The notes under the pieces: generated by a model | What the model was told of the DNA's origin: nothing | The model's database searches: none | The model's input: the letters and a program-made list of their open reading frames with translations, nothing else | In this document: in pieces, positions 1 to 6,348 of the stretch | How positions within the stretch are numbered: position 1 is the first letter of the stretch | Layout: each line of letters starts with the position of its first letter | Assembly (NCBI GenBank): GCA_003445095.1 | Contig: DLVS01000598.1 | Span: forward strand, 1-7,459 | Length of the DNA stretch: 7,459 bases | From: Verrucomicrobiales bacterium | GTDB lineage: Bacteria; Verrucomicrobiota; Verrucomicrobiia; Limisphaerales; UBA9464 | Reading direction: 5' to 3' | Made by a program: the position numbers and the translations under genes

Positions 1-378
1 TGGGTTCACGCTCAAAATGATCCCGGGCCGCTTCAATTAGAGGCGGCCCGGCGAGGAACATGGATCAGCCTCGATGGCTACTCGCTGTCTCCTCCCAATG
101 TGCTGCGCTATCCGAACTTCATGACTGCCCATCGCGAGGCGGGCACGTTGAATCGAGTGTTGCTCTCGCATGATGACGGCTGGGCCGTGGACGGCGACGC
201 GCCTTCCGGAAATCGGTTAGCCTTATTCGGCAACGGGAACACGGCGCCGTACCAATCGGTGTTCACTCAGTTGCTTCCTGATTTGCGTCAGCGCGGATTC
301 ACCGAGGCAGAGTTAGATCAACTGCTCATCAAAAATCCGCGCGAAGCTCTAACCATTCGCCGCCGCCTGAGCTCATGA
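1..378 (+). CDS. Phosphotriesterase-family metal-dependent hydrolase, C-terminal part (5' truncated)
   Basis: The frame is open from base 1 and ends in TGA at 376-378, so only about the last 125 residues are visible and the true start lies outside the window. The visible part carries late TIM-barrel motifs of the phosphotriesterase (PTE)/amidohydrolase family: WVHAQND at the left edge, whose His fits a metal ligand; a WISLDGY strand; RVLLSHDDGW, whose SHD Asp fits the last metal ligand of the barrel; and a tail of the form FTQLLPDLRQRGF...LLIKNPREAL, typical of the PTE C-terminus. Family members are binuclear-metal hydrolases, many of them lactonases rather than true organophosphate hydrolases, so the substrate cannot be named. 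The stop overlaps the next start by ATGA, which suggests translational coupling. The N-terminal HxH metal site cannot be checked here. Family call strong, substrate unknown. Confidence 0.85.
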   Translation, partial: WVHAQNDPGPLQLEAARRGTWISLDGYSLSPPNVLRYPNFMTAHREAGTLNRVLLSHDDGWAVDGDAPSGNRLALFGNGNTAPYQSVFTQLLPDLRQRGFTEAELDQLLIKNPREALTIRRRLSS

Positions 379-920
379 TGCCGACCGACTCCATGCGTTC
401 CCGTATTCACCCACTGGACGAGTTTTGTCTGCGCGACGGGCGTCCGCTGCCGGAGTTCGTCGAAGTTCAGCCTGCCGAAATTCCGGAACCGGCTCGGTCA
501 CTGCTGGTGCACGAGCGGGACATGACGCGAACGCTGGAGCAATTCCATGGATGTTCGATACATCTTCGGGTGCTGTCGAAATACAGCGACGCCACGACGT
601 ACTGTCGGGAGTCCGTGCTGGAGCTGGATCGAGGAGATCAACCGGTCGAGTTCGGCGCCATCAAGATCTACCTGGAACGGTTCGCTGAACCATGGCGGTC
701 GCAGATCCTAGAGGCACATTTGCCTTTGGGCGGTATTCTCAACGCGAGCGGCCTCCGCTATTCGAGTCGGCCCAGTGCGTATTTGCGATTCGCTCCCGAT
801 GCCTTCATCGCCGCCGTTTTCCGCTGGTCGGAGCGAGTGTGGACTTACGGCCGGCAAAACACGCTTCGCGATGAAAAAGGCCGGCCGTTAGCTGAAATCA
901 TCGAAATTCTCCCAGCGTGA
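375..920 (+). CDS. Chorismate pyruvate-lyase-like (UbiC-fold) protein
   Basis: This is a soluble 181-residue protein with no signal peptide or membrane segment. Several blocks match the UbiC/DUF98 fold in order: a hydrophobic helix followed by ERDMTR (about 47-52), R78 in YCRESVLEL, PVEFGAI (90-96) in the place of the UbiC central strand, LPLGGIL (116-122) like the LPLG..L motif of chorismate lyases, and a C-terminal WTYGRQNTLRDEKGRPLAEI (156-175) resembling the GRRS...GKPLL.E..LP ending of UbiC. UbiC cleaves chorismate to 4-hydroxybenzoate and pyruvate. The register of the catalytic Glu is uncertain: E174 and E177 are candidates, neither aligning exactly by eye. The first ATG (375) overlaps the upstream stop; ATGs at 378 and 393 are alternatives. 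Chorismate lyase activity is inferred from fold only; a UTRA-like ligand-binding role is also possible. Confidence 0.65.
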   Translation: MMPTDSMRSRIHPLDEFCLRDGRPLPEFVEVQPAEIPEPARSLLVHERDMTRTLEQFHGCSIHLRVLSKYSDATTYCRESVLELDRGDQPVEFGAIKIYLERFAEPWRSQILEAHLPLGGILNASGLRYSSRPSAYLRFAPDAFIAAVFRWSERVWTYGRQNTLRDEKGRPLAEIIEILPA

Positions 921-934
921 ACGACTCACTGTTC

Positions 935-1069
935 AACCACGAATGGACACGAAAGCACACCAAGAGGCAGAGGTCGAAAGAATGCTTTGGTAAGTATGGG
1001 TTCTGGCCACCAAAAGGTGAGTCCACCAGTCGGGTCCGACGCAGGAAATCATCGATCCCATTCGTGGTT
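935..1069. repeat. Short intergenic element bounded by a 12-bp perfect inverted repeat
   Basis: AACCACGAATGG at 935-946 and its exact reverse complement CCATTCGTGGTT at 1058-1069 enclose 111 bp in the gap between the UbiC-like gene and the glycosyltransferase gene. The match ends sharply on both sides. The left part reads like the dispersed ACCACGAATGGACACGAA sequences that I recall seeing scattered in intergenic regions of many environmental bacterial genomes. Both strands have short open frames here (898-1128 minus, 917-1186 plus) that resemble no protein family and are probably by-products of the repeat. No target-site duplication is obvious. The rest of the 262-bp gap (1070-1182) holds no gene and no convincing promoter. 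Confidence 0.55.
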
Positions 1070-1182
1070 ATCCCCCATTTTCTTCCGCGTGCATACGTCT
1101 CAAAGCGGCCGCGATTGTTGACGCTCACTTGCTCACCAGGCGATTCTGCCGGAAGATGCCGGTCTAAAACTATTCGACGAAC

Positions 1183-2529
1183 GTGAATCTCGTACAGATC
1201 ACTCCGGGTGCCGGTGGCATGTACTGCGGAAACTGTTTCCGGGATAACGCACTCGTTGCGGCACTACGGCTCCAAGGACACGACACCGTGATGGTACCGC
1301 TGTACTTGCCGCTAACGCTGGATGAAGCCTCGACGCGCGGCCAAACACCGACGTTCTACGGAGGTCTCAATGTCTTCTTCGATCAGAAATCATCCTGGTA
1401 TCGCCATGCTCCCCAATGGCTGCGAAAGGTGTTCGACGCGCCCTCGGTGTTGAAATTTGTCGCCGGCAAAGCGGCCAAGACTCGGGCGGGCGATGTTGGC
1501 GAACTGACAATTTCGATGCTGGAAGGTGAGCACGGCAATCAAGCCCGGGATCTCGACGAACTCGTTTCGTGGCTGAAGCATTTGCCCAAGCCCGACGCCG
1601 TGTTCCTTTCGAACGCCCTCCTGGTTGGATTTGCTCGCCGACTCCGCGAAACGCTCGGTACCCGAGTGATTACGTTCCTCCAAAGCGAAGAATCGTTCCT
1701 CGACGCGATGCCCGAGCCGTGGAAATCCAGGGCTTGGTCCACGCTCGCCCAACGCGCGGCCGACGTGGACGGGTGGATTTCGCCCTCGAAGTACTTCGCG
1801 CAACGGATGGGAGAACGCTTAGCCTTACCGTCGAACAAAGTTCAGGTGGTACCGAATGGGATCAGCCTCGACGGCTATTCGCTACTTCCCGCGCGTGGGG
1901 CTAAACGGGCGGGCGACCCACTGACGCTCGGCTTTTTTGCCCGGATGTGTTCGGAGAAGGGCCTGGATACGGTCGTGGCCGCCTTCATTGAGTTGCGCCG
2001 ACGCGGCCGGGTTCCCCATTTGAAATTGAAGATCGGTGGCGGATGCGGTCCCGGGGACGAAGCCTTCGTCGAGGAGCAACGCCAGGCCCTTTCGTCCGCA
2101 GGCGTGATGGGTGATGTTTCCTTTCATCCCAACGTTTCGCGCGAGGAAAAGGTAGAGTTTTATGCCTCGTGCGATGTGCTGTCCGTGCCGGCGAAGATGA
2201 GCGAGGCATTTGGCCTCTATGTCATCGAATCACTGGCGGCAGGAACGCCTTTGGTGCAGCCGAACGCGGTGACGTATCCAGAATTGCTGGCCGACACGGG
2301 CGGCGGCGTGATTTCGGGCCCGAATACGGCGGAAGCGTTGGCGGCTGCGCTCGAACCGCTCTTGTTGGAACCCGCTCGCCTCCGGGAACTGGGTGACCGC
2401 GGACGCGAGAGCGTATTCGCTCGCTACTCCGACGTGGTGATGGCGCGCCATATGGTGACCGCGACTCGCAAGGTCCTGGAAGCTTCAGGTGCTGCGGCGG
2501 AGTCTCCCACCACCCAACTCGCAGGTTGA
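1183..2529 (+). CDS. GT4-family (GT-B fold) glycosyltransferase
   Basis: This complete 448-residue protein is a retaining, nucleotide-sugar-dependent glycosyltransferase of family 4, probably cytoplasmic and acting in polysaccharide or glycolipid synthesis. The N-terminal Rossmann domain begins with a glycine-rich loop, TPGAGGMYCGNCFRDNAL (7-24), containing a CxxC (C15, C18). The linker has VVPNGISLDGY. The C-terminal domain has GFFARMCSEKGLD (250-262, with R254 and K259 as the usual phosphate-contacting pair) and the EX7E motif SEAFGLYVIES (E341 and E349) that contacts the donor. Length is normal for GT4. The start is GTG 1183: an in-frame TAA lies at 1165-1167 and no other start falls between, so the only alternative is M13, which would remove the glycine loop. 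No Shine-Dalgarno is visible. Donor and acceptor sugars cannot be told. Confidence 0.9.
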   Translation: MNLVQITPGAGGMYCGNCFRDNALVAALRLQGHDTVMVPLYLPLTLDEASTRGQTPTFYGGLNVFFDQKSSWYRHAPQWLRKVFDAPSVLKFVAGKAAKTRAGDVGELTISMLEGEHGNQARDLDELVSWLKHLPKPDAVFLSNALLVGFARRLRETLGTRVITFLQSEESFLDAMPEPWKSRAWSTLAQRAADVDGWISPSKYFAQRMGERLALPSNKVQVVPNGISLDGYSLLPARGAKRAGDPLTLGFFARMCSEKGLDTVVAAFIELRRRGRVPHLKLKIGGGCGPGDEAFVEEQRQALSSAGVMGDVSFHPNVSREEKVEFYASCDVLSVPAKMSEAFGLYVIESLAAGTPLVQPNAVTYPELLADTGGGVISGPNTAEALAAALEPLLLEPARLRELGDRGRESVFARYSDVVMARHMVTATRKVLEASGAAAESPTTQLAG

Positions 2530-2583
2530 GGCAGCTCGGGAGGGAATCTGACCCGGGCAGCCCTGGTCCTGATCGGCATGTGG

Positions 2584-3681
2584 CTACGCTGGCTTTGGCG
2601 CGCCCACCTTGGTGTGATCCGGGGCGGGTACCTGCTTCAAGCGCGCGCGCAACAACTCCGCCCGCACCGCGTCGCGTTGTTCGGCATCCAATTTCTCGGG
2701 CTGCACCACCTGCAAGTGAGCCGGCTGACTGACCAGGAACAGCTCATCGACCAACGATTGGGTGACCCCTTCGAACAATCCCAGATCCACGCCCAACCGG
2801 AGCAAGCTCAGCAGGTTCATGGTCTCTTTCGACGAAATGCTGTGGGCGTTGCTTAAAATCCCGTAAGCGCGGCCAACGTGGTTGAACAGCACTCGGGGCT
2901 TCTTCTCGAGCTGGGAAATCCGCGCGTTCTCCTCGTGCTCGAGGATTTGCAACACGACCTTGTTGAGCCGCTCGACAATCTCACCTTCGGATTCACCCAG
3001 CGTCTGTTGGTTGGAAACCTGAAAAATGTTGCCTAACGCTTCTGTGCCTTCGCCGTACAATCCGCGGACCGCCAGTCCGAGTTTGTTAACGGCTTGAATG
3101 ATCTGATTGATTTGCTCGGCGAGAACGAGACCGGGCAAATGAAGCATCGCGCTGACTCGGATGCCGGTTCCTAAATTTGTCGGGCAGGCCGTCAGATATC
3201 CGTACCGTTCCGAAAAGGCGAATTCGACGTGTTCTTGCAACGCAGAGTCGAGCGCATCGAGCGCCAGCCACGCCTGCTTCAACTGCAAACCGGGCCGCAA
3301 CGCTTGCATGCGGAGGTGATCCTCTTCGTTCACCATGACGCAGAAGCTTTCCTCGTGGTTGAGCACGAGACCGCTGCCGGCGGTTTTGGCCGCGTGTTCG
3401 CGACTGATCAGGTGGCGTTCCACCAAGAGTTGCTTGTCGAGGGAGGATAGCTTGTCGAGCCCTTGAGCGAAGGGCTCCGGTGCCATCTGCGGTAAGCCGG
3501 CGACCAGCGGAATCAAGAGGTCGTAGGATTTCACGCGATCCGACTTCTTCGCGTGGCCGGGGAAAGCGACGTCGCTCAAGTTGCGGGCTAACCGGACGCG
3601 GGAGGAGAGCACGATCTTGTCGTGCGGACCGGTCCGCTGACTCACGGCGGCGGGTGGGGTAAGGAAGTCGGTAACTTTCAT
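2584..3681 (-). CDS. mcsB: Protein-arginine kinase McsB
   Basis: McsB phosphorylates arginine side chains using ATP; in Firmicutes the mark inactivates CtsR and targets proteins to ClpC-ClpP. This 365-residue protein has the whole phosphagen-kinase catalytic set: SSRVRLARNL (26-35), NEEDH (118-122, the catalytic acidic loop), CPTNLGTGIRVS (166-177, with the active-site Cys166), and RGLYGEGTEALGNIFQVSNQ (206-225). The C-terminal helix carries RDAVRA (about 336-341), matching the RDxxRA phospho-arginine-binding motif known from Bacillus/Geobacillus McsB, so allosteric sensing of pArg is probably kept. Length is the family norm. The gene follows mcsA by 56 bp on the same strand and converges on the glycosyltransferase gene, their stops 54 bp apart. 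ATG 3681 has no Shine-Dalgarno. No ctsR or clpC lies next to it. Confidence 0.97.
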   Translation of the reverse strand: MKVTDFLTPPAAVSQRTGPHDKIVLSSRVRLARNLSDVAFPGHAKKSDRVKSYDLLIPLVAGLPQMAPEPFAQGLDKLSSLDKQLLVERHLISREHAAKTAGSGLVLNHEESFCVMVNEEDHLRMQALRPGLQLKQAWLALDALDSALQEHVEFAFSERYGYLTACPTNLGTGIRVSAMLHLPGLVLAEQINQIIQAVNKLGLAVRGLYGEGTEALGNIFQVSNQQTLGESEGEIVERLNKVVLQILEHEENARISQLEKKPRVLFNHVGRAYGILSNAHSISSKETMNLLSLLRLGVDLGLFEGVTQSLVDELFLVSQPAHLQVVQPEKLDAEQRDAVRAELLRARLKQVPAPDHTKVGAPKPA

Positions 3682-3737
3682 GGGAACCGCGAAGGCTGGG
3701 TACGAAGTGTCTTGCGTTTGGGTTGAACAAATGGGGT

Positions 3738-4247
3738 TTATCCTACCTCAGCTTCGGCCTGTTTAGCCTGCTTGATTTCGTCGCGCAGGGTCGCGGCTTG
3801 CTCAAAATCCTCCTTGTCGATGGCCGACTTCAAGTCGGCCTCGAGCTGACCCAAGCGGGCATGGGCGGCTACGAGGCGGCGCAGGGCCGGGGGCACTTTG
3901 CCCTTATGTTGCGAGCCCTTGTGCATCCCTTTCAGCAAGGACTCGAGACCGTCGGCAAATACCGTGTAGCATTTCGCGCAACCAAGCCGGCCAGACTTTT
4001 TGAAATCGGCCTGAGAAAATCCACAGCTAGGACAAACGACCTCGGTTCCTTTCGCCGCGGTAGCTTCTTCCATCTTTTTCGAAGCGCCGAGGCCCAACAG
4101 CATATCCGCGATAGAAAATACCGTCGGATCATTCACGCCCTTCTCCTTCGCGCAGGCTTCGCAGAAGTCCACCTTCTTGATCTCGTTCTCGACGATCTGG
4201 GTCACATGGACGGTTGCGGGCGCTTTCTTACAGAATTGGCATTGCAT
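3738..4247 (-). CDS. mcsA: McsA, zinc-binding activator of McsB with C-terminal UVR domain
   Basis: McsA binds and activates the kinase McsB and, in Firmicutes, couples it to CtsR/ClpC control and metal or redox stress. The 169-residue product has two four-cysteine zinc modules: C3/C6 (CQFC) with C29/C32 (CEAC), and C72/C75 (CPSC) with C90/C93 (CAKC). A charged linker with KGMHKG follows, then a UVR motif (about 132-163) with IDKEDFEQAATLRDEI, a helical hairpin also found in UvrB/UvrC and ClpC. Length and order are standard for McsA. It lies 56 bp upstream of mcsB, the conserved order. Its N-terminal 44 codons and upstream sequence are duplicated 298 bp further upstream as a separate short gene. 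ATG 4247 has no Shine-Dalgarno. Confidence 0.95.
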   Translation of the reverse strand: MQCQFCKKAPATVHVTQIVENEIKKVDFCEACAKEKGVNDPTVFSIADMLLGLGASKKMEEATAAKGTEVVCPSCGFSQADFKKSGRLGCAKCYTVFADGLESLLKGMHKGSQHKGKVPPALRRLVAAHARLGQLEADLKSAIDKEDFEQAATLRDEIKQAKQAEAEVG

Positions 4248-4292
4248 GATTCGACAGTGGCAACGTCCACATCACACGCCCCGTCGTCAAGC
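4125..4292 (-). repeat. Direct repeat copy 1: mcsA 5' end plus upstream region
   Basis: This about 168-bp block covers the first 41 codons of mcsA and about 45 bp before them. It aligns without gaps to 4423-4590 at a constant offset of 298 bp. Within the coding part I count 16 differences in 123 bases. In the untranslated part the blocks GCTTGACG (4285-4292, minus strand) and GGACG just before the start are identical in both copies, while the 16 bases between them have diverged. Confidence 0.85.
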
Positions 4293-4368
4293 CGGGCTAA
4301 CAGTCCGTACCGTCCATTCGGACACGTGCGACCGTGCTTCAGCAGGTCAGCCATGTCCGGTGAATTGG

Positions 4369-4545
4369 TCAGGCGTCGTCACCCTTCGGTCGTCCCACGT
4401 CTTTGGGCAAGGGGAAGGTGGCCGGATCATTCACGCCCTTCTCCTTCGCGCAGGCCTCGCAGAAGTCTGCCTTCGTGGTCTCGTTTTCGACGATCCAGGT
4501 GACATGTACCGTCGCGGTCGCCTTCTTACAGAATCGACATTGCAT
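4369..4545 (-). CDS. Stand-alone McsA N-terminal zinc-finger paralogue (58 aa)
   Basis: This short frame reads ATG (4543-4545) to TGA (4369-4371) without interruption. Its first 44 residues match McsA at 36 positions by hand count, and all four zinc cysteines are kept (CRFC at 3-6, CEAC at 29-32). After residue 44 it leaves McsA with an unrelated 14-residue tail, PLPKDVGRPKGDDA, and has no second zinc module and no UVR domain. In codons 1-41 I count 8 purely synonymous and 6 replacement codon changes, a bias towards silent change given that most sites are non-synonymous. This suggests some period of selection. It lies 121 bp upstream of mcsA and 83 bp downstream of the RHH gene, on the same strand. 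It could be a microprotein binding McsB or competing with McsA, or a decaying partial duplicate; I lean slightly towards a real gene. Confidence 0.65.
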   Translation of the reverse strand: MQCRFCKKATATVHVTWIVENETTKADFCEACAKEKGVNDPATFPLPKDVGRPKGDDA

Positions 4546-4590
4546 AATCCGACACTGCCACCGTCCGGCTCCGGCCTGTAAACGTCAAGC
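4423..4590 (-). repeat. Direct repeat copy 2: 5' end and upstream region of the McsA-like short gene
   Basis: This is the partner of the block at 4125-4292, in the same orientation. Homology stops abruptly at about 4423, where the short gene acquires its own tail and stop, and at about 4590, just after the shared GCTTGACG (4583-4590, minus strand). No insertion sequence or target duplication is seen at either edge, so unequal recombination or replication slippage is the simplest origin. Confidence 0.85.
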
Positions 4591-4628
4591 TGGGGTGAGA
4601 TCTCGCCGAGACTCGGACGCCCGGAGGA

Positions 4629-4814
4629 TCACGGTCGACGCGGTCGGCTGGCAGCCCGCGGGGAATCTCCCTTTCGTCGGCGCACAGCTTCTCTGAGCAG
4701 ATACTCAATTTGGCCGTTAACGCTGCGAAGTTCGTCTTGGGCCCATGACTCGACCTCACGCCACAGTTCCGGGTCGATTCGAAGGAGGAAGGTTTTCCGA
4801 TCGTCAGCCGGCAT
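4629..4814 (-). CDS. Arc-type ribbon-helix-helix DNA-binding protein
   Basis: The 61-residue product has the Arc/MetJ ribbon-helix-helix pattern: a basic start, the strand KTFLLRI (7-13) with alternating residues that would sit in the DNA major groove as a dimer, helix [17 protein letters not shown] (14-29), and helix B after [18 protein letters not shown] (30-47). The tail is Arg/Pro-rich. Such proteins bind short palindromic operators as dimers or tetramers and often repress their own operon. The start ATG 4814 overlaps the end of the preceding membrane-protein gene by 11 bp, so translation is probably coupled. No toxin gene follows, so a toxin-antitoxin role is not supported. A candidate operator is the palindrome at 6320-6331 at the head of the operon. 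The domain call is strong; the target is inferred. Confidence 0.88.
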   Translation of the reverse strand: MPADDRKTFLLRIDPELWREVESWAQDELRSVNGQIEYLLREAVRRRKGDSPRAASRPRRP

Positions 4815-5367
4815 GAAGGTGAAGGGTCGCGTTGGAGCGATTCCAACCTTTTTGATGTTTCACCGCCGCCACGAATGCTACGGGATCATCCGGCGACACA
4901 ACGATGACTCGAGTGGGGAATGTGAGCCGAACGCAGCGCGAAGAGTCAGTGACCCAGGCGCGAAACGCTCCGAAGCGCCGACTCCAAAACCACCCGATGC
5001 ATCCCATGAACCCGGAGTTGCCCGCCGTGGCTAACACGCCCTTCATCGCCTCCGGATCGGCTTCGAGAGTTCGCAAATCATCGAGCGAAATCGGCAACGT
5101 CCAGCCCGGCCGAAGAATCTCCAACCGCCCCGCCTTAATCCGAAATCCGCGCACCGCAAACAGAGCCGCCCCGATCAACAGAAGCAGCAAGAAACTCGCC
5201 GTCGCCCAGAATATACCCGGGGAAATGCGAGCGGTCTCTAGAGCTACGGACCCCAGGATTATTATCACCGCCGGGAAGAGTCCAATCGTCAACGCAGTTG
5301 CCCAGCGGACTGCCCGACCCCACGGCGCGGAAAATGTAGTGCGAAGATTCATCAGAAGACGTCGCAA
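4804..5367 (-). CDS. Two-TM membrane protein with bacterial PH-like domain
   Basis: This 187-residue protein has two hydrophobic helices (about 22-42 and 52-72) forming a hairpin, then a soluble domain (about 74-170). The soluble domain matches the bacterial PH-like pattern (bPH type): a first strand with [10 protein letters not shown], a turn ILRPGW..PISLDDL, a glycine/aromatic stretch [17 protein letters not shown] (117-133), [12 protein letters not shown], and a final [14 protein letters not shown] (156-169), which is a typical ending. The function of these domains is mostly unknown. The furthest start is TTG 5367, 19 bp after the SPFH stop; ATG 5352 (codon 6) is an equally good or better start, and neither has a Shine-Dalgarno. 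It sits between the SPFH and RHH genes and overlaps the latter, so the three form one operon. A structural partnership with the SPFH protein in the membrane is inferred from context. Confidence 0.75.
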   Translation of the reverse strand: MRRLLMNLRTTFSAPWGRAVRWATALTIGLFPAVIIILGSVALETARISPGIFWATASFLLLLLIGAALFAVRGFRIKAGRLEILRPGWTLPISLDDLRTLEADPEAMKGVLATAGNSGFMGCIGWFWSRRFGAFRAWVTDSSRCVRLTFPTRVIVVSPDDPVAFVAAVKHQKGWNRSNATLHLHAG

Positions 5368-5386
5368 ACGGTGTGGCCGTGTTCGC

Positions 5387-6286
5387 TTAGGTGTAGAGCG
5401 TTCCGGCGTTGATTACCGGATGAACGTCACTCTCCCCGCACAACACCACCATTAGATTGCTCACCATGGCCGCGCGTCGTTCGTCATCGAGCGTGACCAC
5501 GTTCTTTTCCGCCAACTGCGTCAGCGCCATCTCCACCATGCTCACCGCGCCTTGGACGATCTTTTGGCGTGCGGCGATCACCGCCTCGGCTTGCTGGCGC
5601 CGAAGCATGGCGCTAGCGATTTCTGGAGCGTAGGCAAGATGGGTGAGCCGAGCCTCTTCGATCAGGACCCCCGCTTTGGTTAACCGCGCGCCGAGCTCTT
5701 GTTGCAAGGCCGCGGAGACTTCTTCCACGCCGCTGCGCAACGTAATTTCCGTGCCCTCGGATTCTTCGCCGTGATCGTAGGGATAGGTATTGGCCAAATG
5801 TCGCACGGCCGATTCACTCTGGACGCGAACGTAATTCTCGTAGTTGTCCACGTCGAAGCTGGCCTGAGCAGTGTCCTGCACGCGCCAGACCACCACGGCG
5901 GCAATTTCAATCGGGTTGCCGCGCTTGTCGTTCACCTTGAGCTTCTCGCCGGTCAGGTTGCGGGCACGGAGGGACATTCGCAAACGAGTCAGAAAAGGAT
6001 TGGCCCAATGAAACCCACTCTGGCGCGCCGTGCCGCGATAAGCGCCGAAGAGAATCAGCACGCGGGCTTCATTCGGTTGCAAGGTGAAGAAGCCGCGAGC
6101 ACACACGCCGCCCACGAATATTAACCCGATGGCGTAGGGAATCCGTGCGGCGACGTCGTTTCGGATGGCGGAAACGACGATCCAGCCGGCGGTAACCCAC
6201 AGCGCTAAGACAACCGGCAACACCAGGGCGCCCGGCACGGTGGAGGCAGGGCGCTCCTGATTAGGGATTTGAGCGGAAGTGTTCAT
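5387..6286 (-). CDS. SPFH/band-7 domain membrane protein
   Basis: SPFH (stomatin/prohibitin/flotillin/HflK) proteins form ring-like membrane scaffolds. Counting from ATG 6352, there are two hydrophobic helices (about 42-63 and 71-90), then the SPFH domain: [20 protein letters not shown] (91-110), GFHWANPF, an [13 protein letters not shown] strand and [20 protein letters not shown] helical coiled-coil-prone stretch follows (about 240-285, Ala/Gln/Glu-rich), and the protein ends ...[12 protein letters not shown] chose ATG 6286 (299 residues) because a TTGACA/TATCAC promoter at 6321-6348 would begin transcripts downstream of ATG 6352 (321 residues) and ATG 6319 (310 residues). If that promoter is not real, the longer forms are possible. 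It is the first gene of a three-gene operon with the PH-like and RHH genes. Family call firm, start uncertain. Confidence 0.9.
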   Translation of the reverse strand: MNTSAQIPNQERPASTVPGALVLPVVLALWVTAGWIVVSAIRNDVAARIPYAIGLIFVGGVCARGFFTLQPNEARVLILFGAYRGTARQSGFHWANPFLTRLRMSLRARNLTGEKLKVNDKRGNPIEIAAVVVWRVQDTAQASFDVDNYENYVRVQSESAVRHLANTYPYDHGEESEGTEITLRSGVEEVSAALQQELGARLTKAGVLIEEARLTHLAYAPEIASAMLRRQQAEAVIAARQKIVQGAVSMVEMALTQLAEKNVVTLDDERRAAMVSNLMVVLCGESDVHPVINAGTLYT

Positions 6287-6319
6287 GATTTCTTGGGAGT
6301 TTCGCGTAGTTGATGCCAT

Positions 6320-6331
6320 AGTGATATCACT
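6320..6331. promoter_or_regulatory. 12-bp perfect palindrome overlapping the -10: candidate operator
   Basis: AGTGATATCACT reads identically on both strands and covers the predicted -10 of the SPFH operon. A repressor dimer bound here would block RNA polymerase. The RHH protein encoded as the last gene of the operon is the obvious candidate. I saw no second copy in the window, so cooperative binding to tandem sites, common for RHH proteins, is not supported. Confidence 0.4.
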
Positions 6332-6348
6332 TTGAAATAGGGTGTCAA
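6321..6348 (-). promoter_or_regulatory. Predicted sigma-70-type promoter of the SPFH operon
   Basis: On the minus strand a perfect TTGACA (6348-6343) is followed after 16 bp by TATCAC (6326-6321), four of six matches to the -10 consensus. It is the best promoter-like sequence I found by eye in the window. Transcription would begin near 6314, giving a leader of about 28 nt before ATG 6286. The spacer is one base short of optimal and no other support exists. Confidence 0.45.

Noticed and set aside
898..1186. Short frames on both strands around the inverted-repeat element
   Set aside because: They have no family motif, span the repeat ends and overlap flanking genes; typical products of intergenic repeats.
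2534..2558. GCTCGGG/CCCGGGC stem (7 bp, one G-U) between the convergent GT4 and mcsB genes
   Set aside because: It is a plausible position for a terminator, but the loop is 11 bases, no U-run follows and one pair is a wobble, so not annotated.
3086..3730. 214-codon frame on the minus strand overlapping mcsB
   Set aside because: It is an Arg/Ser-rich out-of-frame reading of mcsB, whose catalytic motifs are intact in the other frame.
3723..4581. Plus-strand frames (3723-4502 and 4177-4581) that share a similar RIIHALLLRAG stretch
   Set aside because: They are antisense readings of mcsA and its duplicated 5' end. The internal likeness is a by-product of the duplication.
4285..4590. TTGACG in the shared GCTTGACG blocks as a -35 for mcsA and the short McsA-like gene
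   Set aside because: No acceptable -10 lies 16-18 bp downstream in either copy. The blocks are kept only as conserved sequence of unknown role.
4629..4814. RHH gene as the antitoxin of a toxin-antitoxin pair
   Set aside because: No toxin-sized partner is adjacent: the overlapping gene is a two-TM PH-like membrane protein and the next is the McsA-like short gene.
4904..5455. 183-codon plus-strand frame
   Set aside because: It is antisense to the PH-like membrane protein gene, with low-complexity Arg/Asn content and no family resemblance.
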